NCBI GenBank assembly: GCA_013398295.1 | Contig: VZSF01003245.1 | Location: 497,135-561,134, forward strand | DNA from: Chionis minor | Lineage: Eukaryota; Chordata; Aves; Charadriiformes; Chionididae | Length of the DNA stretch: 64,000 bases | Direction of reading: 5' to 3' | Shown here: one piece after another, positions 1 to 45,300 of the stretch | Numbering within the stretch: position 1 is the stretch's first letter | Layout: each line of letters starts with the position of its first letter | Made by a program: the position numbers and the translations under genes | The notes under the pieces: model-generated | Told to the model about the DNA's origin: nothing | Database searches by the model: none | What the model saw: only the letters and a program-made list of their open reading frames with translations

Positions 1-34856
<34,856 letters not shown>

Positions 34857-36273
34857 GGCGCCCGCCGGCCCGCCCCGGGCAGGGGGGCGGGTTGTCGCCC
34901 TCAGCGGTGCGGGCCGGGCCTCCTGCTGGATGTGGGCGGGCACGCGGCGCGTAGCGGTGGTGGAGATGATCAGAGATGATCAAAGTGGGTTTTTTTTTTT
35001 TTAATTTCCTCAAACCCTCGTGGCCTGATGGCGTTTTCTCACCCCCCCAGACACGCTCCGAGAGCGGTGCCGGCAGCAGGAGGGCTCGTCACCTCCGCGG
35101 CTCCATTGGAAGCCCTGCCTCCTCAGGAAAGGGAGGAAGAAATCCCACAAACTCCAGAGATGGGGTCCTCAGAAGAGAATTTCCCACAGATGGGAGCTAG
35201 ACTTCCCTTTATTCTGAAAAAAATACTGCCACGGCCTAGGATCACTGTCCTGCCTAAGTCACAAAACCAAACGCGCATGACGGACTTAGGAAAAAAGAAG
35301 AGGAAGGAGGAATTTATCTGTCACCGAGACCAAATTTCCAAAGTCAAACCTTGATTTCCAGAAGAATAAGGACAGAAAGACAGTACCAAATTTCTCCTGC
35401 GGCACCCAAGACCATCTAGACAAGATTATCACAGCAGAGGTGGTTAATCGTGTAAATTCCACTTGCAGGCTGCTAGTGGTGAGACAAGGGATGGAAGAAG
35501 GGGGATGGTGTTTTTTTTATGAAAGCTTGTGTCAGTAAACTTCTATATAGAAGTAGTAAACATAGTCATAATAAATAGAAAGTCTATGGTAATAACCCTG
35601 TGACAAGTATAAACAAGACAGCTTATATAAAGTGTCGAGGTGTTACAATAAAAATAAATTTAATTTTACAATATATACATATAAAATCTTTTCTGAAGGA
35701 AACATTTTAAAACATTTTCTTTAAGGCACCTAGGGGGAAAGAAAAAAAAGAGAAGACAGTAAGACAATATGCATTAAGATTTGGAACTTATCAAACTGTG
35801 ACAATGAAGTAATTCAACCCTATCATTTAAAGGATTAAAGGAACCTGACTGTCTTCCCTTCTCCTGCTTCCCCAAGTCCTTCTTCAGACTACTCTGTTAT
35901 CCCATAAGCTGTTAGTAGGTTAAAAAAAAATAATAAAAGTACAAAAACTAAGCTATGATTCTTCACAGCATTGCATTCCAAGTATACTGCTAAATTCCAA
36001 AAATTAACTCAAGTATATCTCCTAACTGACCACCAAATGTAAAAATAAAGAGGGGTTTTTTTCAGTTAATTTTTGCATAGAGGACTAGATGTCATTTTGT
36101 TCCATGAAGAGATAAGAACACAGAAGTGTTCCAGATGCTATACAGTTATCCTGCTTATAGTTTTTCTACATTTATAAGTCACAGGTAGTTTCCCTGCAGT
36201 TGCACATGCATAAGCAATTCATGCACTGTGTCCTTAATTAGTTTGATTTATTAAAAAGAACTTACTTGAAAAA
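34857..36273. other. Intergenic segment between NSMCE4A stop and ATE1 exon 1b
   Basis: About 1.4 kb containing the NSMCE4A 3' UTR, its polyadenylation region and the upstream edge of the ATE1 CpG island. A 108-codon plus-strand ORF (35028-35354) runs divergently from ATE1, but I recognise no protein in it. Plus-strand AATAAA occurs near 35570 and 35646. Confidence 0.7.
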
Positions 36274-36354
36274 TTAAGCTATCTCCATTTCATCTTCATT
36301 TCTATAAGGAGGACTAATCATGGGTTCTGTTATTTCATATGTTTCTACGATTTC
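36274..36354 (-). CDS. NSMCE4A: NSMCE4A exon 10 (terminal coding exon)
   Basis: 81 nt including the TAA stop at 36276-36274, acceptor ACCAG. It encodes [16 protein letters not shown], then [10 protein letters not shown]. It matches human EIVKTFEISEPVITPS. A minus-strand AATAAA lies at 36252-36247, only about 22 bp past the stop, so a very short 3' UTR is possible; more distal sites are not excluded. Confidence 0.94.
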   Translation of the reverse strand, partial: EIVETYEITEPMISPPYRNEDEMEIA

Positions 36355-39300
36355 CTGGTTAGAGGCGACAGGAGTACACAAGTTACAAGAGCTGAGCTCT
36401 TTCCATTTAATTGCAGTTAACACCAGATAAAGTCTCTCATACTAAAGCACTATTTCAAATTACTAAGTTTCTTCTGCACATTCTGAGCAAAGGACAAAGG
36501 AGAAGATTTATTACAAACAGCGAAGAAATTCTATGGAGAACTTCCCCTCCAGACTCCATACTTATTGTAGTTCTTACATAAAACAATAAGGGCAAGTCAC
36601 TGCACAACTTAGAAGCGCTTAAACTGACCAGGCTTCAAGGATCAAAGATGAAATTGCTATCCCAGTTCTCACTTTTCTTGCAGTTAAAAGCATTCATTAG
36701 ATTTGTGATTATTCTGGAAACCATAAACTTAAATGTAGTGATACACCCATCCTCATCAGAGTACATAACAGTACAGCTCTCTGATGCATTCTTACACTTA
36801 AGGAAAAACAAAATTAATCAAAAGTATCAAGTGCTATCTATTATACCTTCCATTCTTGATGGTTCAGTGAGATGACAACCTGGTTCCGCGCTCCAGCACT
36901 ATGGTGGTCCTCCTTTCCCTCGCTGTCTTTTGAAGGTTCTATTCAAAATACAGTATTTTCATAGTCTTTACACTTGGAAAGTCAGTTTCCTCCAGCAACA
37001 CAAAAGCTTCACAAAAAGCAAATCAACTTATATATATTCCACTAAGCTAGTCTCTACCAATAGTCTGTACCACATGCTTCTAAAGACATTTCTTTAGTCA
37101 TACCTCCTAAAAATTTAGAAACTAAGATTTCTCAGAGTCCTGGAAGGACCTAAGTATTTAATCCTTTACAAAACCCCACCAAAGTCTTAATCCCTTTGAT
37201 ATCCTATGGGAACAAAAGCCAGAGACCTCATACACAGGACAGCATTTCCTTTTCAACTGTTTGGAAGCTGCAGCACTTCCCAACTCAGACAAAGGAGCCT
37301 TTTCTCAGCAAAACGTAACGATGTTTGTATACTTATGAACAAAAATATCACTTAAAAGTACTAACCTTTTACTTCTACTAATAAGATTAATTTATATACA
37401 TCAGCATAATGGCCTTTTTCCATATTTTGATATTTAAAGAGACTCAATCCTTTCAGTTACTCATAAATCTCTTCATGCCTTTAATCACCTTCACTGTATA
37501 TCCCCAAATCTCTACTCTTGCAGCTAAAAATACACCTAAGACTTTGTAAACACCTAAGATGTAGCTATTTTTCAATGTTGTAACAAAAAATGTTTATAGT
37601 CTTTTAAATATAGATTTTACCTATTATTGGCAATTTATCGTCATCCAGCTTTAATCTTGCGAAACCATCCTAAAAGACAGGAGGACTTAAAGTTTCAGAA
37701 ATTAGAACTATCTAATTAAGGTAATGAAGATTTCACGGTTTTAATTAATATATTACATAATCATAATCAGGTACATATATTGATAAATAATCTTAATTGG
37801 AATACTTAATAGGAAAAATTATTTAAATGTAGCACTTAAAGAATGTGGCTGATATAGGACAGTTGGTAAATGTTGTATTACAAAAAAATGGAGTTATTAA
37901 AAATCATTATTATTCACTAAATATACTCTAGTTAACCCTTCATAATCACTATTCACTATAAACCTGAATTTAGTCAAAATAGATTTGTAAATTTTACCAA
38001 ATATGTTTTATTCATTAGACAAAGTATAGTTTGAAGTGCAAATCTACAGATTCAAAGAGAACATAAAACACTGCAAGGATACTTTCCTACAACCTCAATA
38101 ACTCTTCCATACTCTACGACTACTCCTCTATGATCTAAAATAAAGTGAGCTGGAATCCCTTTTTGAAAAGTCTATTGACAGCAAAAATTTCACTATTGTT
38201 TTGTTGGTAAATTTATTGGAATAGAAAAATGTAGTAAAAAAAAATTTTAGTTTGCCAACTCTGTTTTCTTTTCCATTCAATTACCAGGACATCATAGACT
38301 CTTTGTAGAAAACAAATTAGGATTCCTAATATTTAAATCCTAACCTGCCAATATTAAACGCATAAAACCAACAATAATTGCAATATCTAAAATAAGATTT
38401 CAAGAACATGTCATGCCTTACCCTTATAATGAAGGACACATGAAAGATGTTTTCCACAGTGCGTGCAAAAGAGTTTGGATCAATCACAAGATCAAAGAAG
38501 GAAATAGGTGTATCAGCTAGAGATGCAAAAATGGGTTTGTTAAAAAAACTCAAACAGAACGAAACAGGTGGTATACACAGAGATAATATGCGTAAACACA
38601 AACTAAAGAAAGCCAGTACTCCTTTTAAAAGCTAACTGAATGTTTGTCAACTTAGTTACAACACTGAATTCTCAGTTGCCTGCAGAAAGAAAGTTCCTAG
38701 AGAACGTTATTTTCTTCCCATCTTTTCCACACGCATACACATACACAGTGACTATTTGATTGCCTTCTAAAAATGGCAATGCTCTAATAACAGGCAGAGG
38801 GTAGGATTTAAATTTACTTTGCAATCAAACAGTAACTGATTAGTGTGCATAAAAAAACCCACTTAGTCATTATATAGCTTTCAACATAAAGATTTCTACT
38901 TTCAAACTCCACCTAGTTTTATTTCTGTAGTTTAATCAGTCTTAAGTGCAGAAGATTAGGAGTATTCATTTTCTCAAATGAATACTTTAAAAGCTTAATT
39001 GAATCATACTTACGATCATTTTTAAAATGAGTTTGCAATAATCCCAAGATCCTCTCTACTTCTTTTTCCGTAGCTTCCTGATGAGACTCCTCCATTTTTT
39101 TTAACTGGAAAAAAGAAACATAGTTTCACCTCAAATAACCACTGTTGCAAGACCGGACTATGAAAAGCACCTTTTAGGAACACAGAACAAAAAAGGTCAT
39201 TTTTTGTGTCTACGCCATATGTACAGTTACAGACACACGCAAACATGAGACAACTTACAAAGTGCTTTAGGAATTAATTCCCATTTTACAATATCAAACT

Positions 39301-42300
39301 GAAAGGCCACAGTTTGTATGTCTTGAGCTTATTTACAGGTCTAGTCTTACTTTTCAATAGTTCTGTGGAACTAGGTTACCCCTAGTAGTACATAGTCTGT
39401 GAGTCTGCTGAAGAAGTTTATTTAGAAGTGCAGAAAGGCAGTTCGTCAAGATCTTTTAATGTTTTTTTCACAAAAGGCACCTCAGCTTATGTGTAAAAAA
39501 ACATCATGGCATGAATTTGACATGGCCAAAGGACACGACTACTGTGATTTTACAGATTTGTTCACTGTCTGTGAAGCAGGGTACTCCAAATCATCCTTCA
39601 AGAAGGGTCAGCAGCAGAGTAGCAAATTCACTTTTCCAATACCGTCATTAGTAACCCGTTTGCTCCCTGTTAACCACCACTTTCCCTTGGAGCACCTTCC
39701 AATAAAGCAAGCTACAGAAACTTTCACACATAACTGTTTATCAAACAGGGATTAACATGTATGCTGACCATCAGTGTTTACTTAAGCAAACCACAGAGCC
39801 ATCAGTCACTTCTGGAAACAAACCTCTCAAACCCTCCAGCTCCTCTTCTTCCAAGCACAAACTGTATCAGAATAATTTCTATCACTATTTGGATTATTAT
39901 GAAGTAGGCTTTATTTAAAAAGACACACTCAACATTTTGCCGTCAGCCAGAGGTTTCCCAAAACAACATGGTTTATTTCTTTCAAAGTTTTAAATGTAAG
40001 CCCTCTCCGTACATATTCTCAGACTTTTGCCTTTCTGCCAGAGTAAGGCAGAAAGAGTTGGGAAACAGCAGGGAAAATAGTGATGAAGGGAGCTAATTCA
40101 TTTGGTGGTGTTAGCCACATCTCTGCGTAAATGCCACACAGTTAGACACTTTAAATAAAAGTTGAAAACATACTAATGTAAGTAAGTTTCTTTTTTGTTT
40201 CCTTTCAAAGCAACGAGCATTGAAGCAAATAAGCTAATCTGAAATTGGGGGGGGGGGGGGGGGGGGGAGGGGCAGAAATCAGTCTATAAATTCTATTTCC
40301 TTCCACTCAGTGAAATACTGCAGTCCACACAAAACAAATCAAGCAGCCCAATCATGGAGTCTGTATCCTTTAGCAGTACTCAGTTCATAACTACAAAACC
40401 CTAAACAACATGAACAGAAAGATTTAAAATTGACTCGTAATAACTATGCCATAACAAGCCATTAATGAAGATAACACTTCACAAACCTGAGCAGGCATCA
40501 CCCGTTTTTCTTCTCCTCCTGTAGTTTTTTTCTGCCTCTCAATCCGTTGTCTTGGTACAGGAGGATCAGACTTGAAAGATCCTAACCTAACCAAAAGAAA
40601 AAAAAAAAATATATATGGAAATATGTTTTACCTTTTATTCAAAGAAATCTATATACCGAGCAGTTGATCTCCTGATAAAAGTGCAAAGTAATGACTGACA
40701 TCTAAAATTAAAGCCTTATCACATTTAGAGAATTCTGTAAATAGCCATCCCCAAAAGCTGCTCCCCATATACGTTGGCAGCCTGCCCTGGTTTCAGATGG
40801 GATAGAGTTAATTTTACTTTTTTTCTTTCATGGTTGCTGTGTTTCAGATTCAGTATGAAAGGAATATCAATTTTTAATATTGTTTTAGTTGTTGCCAGCT
40901 GATGTTTGTAATTTTCAAGGAATTTTTTCAGCTTCCCCTAGAAGCTGAGAGGGAGCATAGACAGAAGGATGGAATGGCCAATGGAATATTCCGTACTGCA
41001 GACGCTTCGCTCAGTATATAAATGGGGTCAGGCGGGGGCAGGGGGGACTCGCCATCACTCCTGGGGATGGTGCCCACTCACCAATTCACCGGCTGGTTAG
41101 AGTGTCTTGTATATTCTTTTACCACTATTATTACTGTTGCTTTTCCTTTTCTGTTATTGTTCTATTAAACTGTCTTTATCTCAACCCACAAGAATTTTTC
41201 CCTTTCTTTTTCCCCCCCTCTTCTCCCTGCCCTTCTAGGGGAAGGGGGAGAACTGCACAAGTGATCCTGCCACGTGGTCCTGGCCACCGGCTCGGATTAA
41301 ACCATGACACAGCCTCATACAAGAATTATCAAGTGATGTATAAAATTTGATGCAATTACTCCAACTTTTCTTTTTTTTTTTTTTAATTAAAACTTTAAAT
41401 TACTTTGCTTAAAGCTAGTTAAGAAACGACATGGAGTATATGGTTCACATCCTCCAATATCTCCATTTGAATTTATTACAAACTTTTTTGCCTGAAAACC
41501 CTCTCCGTACAATATTTATCCTCTTTTTCACCTATTGTTTAGTCTCTGTAAGTTCAGGTTTACAGTAAGCTTTTTTTTTTTTTAAAAAAAAAGCCACAAA
41601 TTGCTAAAATATAGTCAATCCATAGAACATTCCGTACACTAACAAGAGATCCAAAGTTTCTCATTAAACAATGTGAGTGTAACATATGTGCTAGATTTAG
41701 GCACTTTCTTGAAGTGCTTACCTCTCTCCATTGACTATATAAGGAACTTAGGCTCCTAACTTTGGTTGCCTTGAATCTCCACCAAGTTAGATGCCTAAAG
41801 GAGAGAGTGTGAATTGAGACTCAATTCAAGTTAGTTCAGCAGGTACCCAAAAATTCTGCAGTACATACTTCTCCCTATCTTGGGTGAGTTGTGACTGCTC
41901 AAGTTCAGAAGTTGTGGGCTGACCGTGAAAAAAACCCATACAACAAAACCTCAGGCCTCAGATAAGAATAGACGGAGTCAGAAATAAGTAGTTCTTTTCC
42001 TAAACTGAGAACTACACTCTATTATTTTAAATTAACATTTTGCTAATATTCACGCATCCTCCATTGGACAAAGGCCCTTATTACTTAAGATGTCAAAATG
42101 CAACTAATGAGGAAAAAAAAAGTCTTTCTTGCAGTCAGTTTTGTCTCAAGATTATAAAAATGACTGGAAAACATACTTATTGTTTAGAGCTAAGAGCTTG
42201 AAAGTGCAAACATAAGTTTGAAACATCTCAATTAGCTATCCAGCATTAAATATCAGATATTGCATGATCAAATTGTTACAGTTAGCAACTTTCTTACAAT

Positions 42301-45300
42301 TTCAGTGATATTTATTAGGGGATGGAAAAAGTGTAAATGCATAGACAACTGAGTAATACTCTATCAGCTCTACTGTCGATAATTTAATTGAACTAGATCC
42401 TGCTGTTGTGGGCTGACTTTACGAGAGATTTAAATTGGAGCATGGTCTATAAGCCAGGTGACTAAGGGTCATTTGACAGCAGCTAAAAAGGCTCCTACTA
42501 AATGCCTACACCTAAGCAGAGGTGACGCTGATTCTACATAAGGCCACTTGCCAGTAATCAGGTGATTTCTTCTAAAGGTAGAGCCAGAAAGCAAGATTCT
42601 AAAAGACAATCCATTACCACAGATGTACAAGAAGAGCTGTCGGTCTCTGTGGCAATACAATCACCAGGTAAAAGATACAGACCCTGACAGACTGACCAGT
42701 TTTGGTCTGAAACAGGTAAATCCAGAATACCTGCCTATCTCTACTAGATACATATTTTATAATTAGATTTTTTTGTAATTAGATATTATTTTGTAGCCAA
42801 GCCAAATCAAAATCAGAGAGAGAAACATTAGGAAATATTTTGGAGACAGGGAGTTCACTGTACCATGTACCATAAGAACAGAGCCCACACAGAAGTTCTC
42901 ATTGACGCTCTGTGACCCAAGATTAAACTGTTCAAGCCCAGGACATTAAAGATAAGAATCTATTAAGGCCATTAGCTTGTGCTGCAGTATATACTATTTC
43001 CTTAAATAAACTTACATATAATGAAAAGAAGGTGCTCTTCTGAAGTACTTCTCCGTTTCTTCTCCCAGTTTATGCCAGGCGTTACTAGGTAAATAGCCAC
43101 CTGAAATGCTCTCAGAATCACTGTCATTTTCTTCTACTTCTATGCGATTTATACCCATGAAGGTTAGCTACAAAAGAAAGAAAGCTACAATGAAAATTCA
43201 CTTAGAGAAAGATCAGTGGATATATTAATGGTGAAATACTGTATTATGGTGTTTCTCCTGCTAGATTAATATTTCATATCTGTTGTGGTTTGGATCGGAT
43301 TGGCCCAATCAGGTGCAATATCAGATGCTCTTTCTCCTGCTCCACTTCAAAAGGAGGCAGGAGAGAGAGAAAAAGAGAGACTTAAGAAGGAACTAAACTA
43401 CTTTAATGAAATACTAATAAGAAAATAATAAGAAGAAAATAATTAAAAATATATACAAAACCATATCCAGTTCCCAGGATGACAATCATGTCACCCGCAG
43501 TCCCAGACTGGACTCAGTGATGGACGGGAACTGGATTCCACATCTGGATGCAGGATCGGGATCAAAGGCAGACGAACAGAGTCCTCCTCGGACGCTGGCC
43601 ATTGAAGAAAGAGAGTGGCCCCTTTGATCCCTCAGCTTTTATCCTGAGCATGATGCAGACGGGATGGAACACCCTGTTGGGCAGGTTTGTGTCCTGCTCC
43701 TCCCCGCAGGTGTGACCCCTCTGCGCTTTTCCGCTTCCCACCCTCCAACGGCGCAAATAAAGTCATCTGGCCTTGGCTGTTAGAGCAGTAAGTATAAGCA
43801 GGAGCCCCTCTGCATACCATCCCTTGGCATCAACTATAAACACGGGTCTTATCACTCTGAGAGCCAACAGTTTCTGCACAACGTGCTGATAATTTCAGCA
43901 GTTAGAAGAGGCCTAGCTAAAAAGCAAAGCTCCTGAACAAATCGGTCCTGCTTGACCTCAAATCAAGACAGTATCGCTGCACAAGAACATTGAATTTCCT
44001 CAACATACGTGAAAACAAAAGAACACTCACATACAAACTTGCTGTTACCAGGAAGCATCAGCAAGCAATGAAATAAGAGAGCTACAGGTAAATAAAACTG
44101 CCTATGTTCCAACAGAATTTCAACGATACACGAAGTAGCAAAGCATTACTGAAATTGCACTATAAAGCTAAGATATCTCACAGTTTCTGAACAGCACACA
44201 CTTCCAGGAAGCCTAGCTCCTCAAACACCATAAAACAACTTATTTGGCCCAACCTCACATCCACCAATCCAGACTTCCACAGGAACAACATCAATAAAAC
44301 AACTGAACTTGATGGGGTTTTGTATTTCCGAGCTCTAGACCAAAGACTCAAGACTCCTTATTAATCTACTGTAACACCAGAGAAAATCTGGGGTGGAGAG
44401 GATGACGACTCTGCTTCAAAGCTATTCTGAACCGAGTCTTCCACCCAGCCGCAGCGCAAAGAGACAAACATGTCTAGTCTAAAAGCAAGCGAGTAATCCA
44501 AAATCCCATTTCGGGTCAGTGGCACAGGGCCTTGAGAACTCCATCCAAAAAACATATAAAGCAGCGGACAGGATAAAGAAGCTACTTAGTTGCTGAGAAA
44601 ACGCAAAACAGGGGGTATTAAAAAAGCGCAGAAGACTACCTTCAGAGCATGAACTGACTGAACTGTGATAAAGTAGCAGCAATGCAACAATAGAAGGGGA
44701 TGTCCGCATTTTAAGTTAGATTTTCCCCTAGGCATATTGGAAATGCTTAATATAACATTTAAAACAATTAACAACACTAACCAGAAAGTTAATCAAAGAA
44801 ATTCATAGGAAAAGTGTTAAATTCCATCAGAACTGTCATGTGCTGCCTGATAATCTGAGGCTTTTAATTTATTATTCTGTAACAAATAGGGCAAACCTCT
44901 AGCAAAATTGCTGGCAAATCCAGTCTGGAACTCACCAAGTCTTCTGCAAATGTTAGTGAATCAAATGTTGTCATCTCAGAGTGCAACTCATTGGCCTTCT
45001 CCTTTCCTAGATTTGATGCTAAGACAAGAAATTGGGCATCGAGCGCAGCTTCTCGAGCACAGGAAACTGTTACAGAAAAGACTTTATGTTAATAATATGG
45101 AATTGTCAAAAACGTAATAATAAAACTTAGCATACACCTTCCTGTGTGTAGAACTTCGTAAATAATTTTATTGCAATGACCTCTGACACACTTAACTCCA
45201 TAATCCTTATAATAATATTTGCACTTTTAAAGAAAAGGAAAGAGTGACACTGACAAAGGCAAGCATGAAAAAATAACACACTCTCTTAAAGAATAAAATG

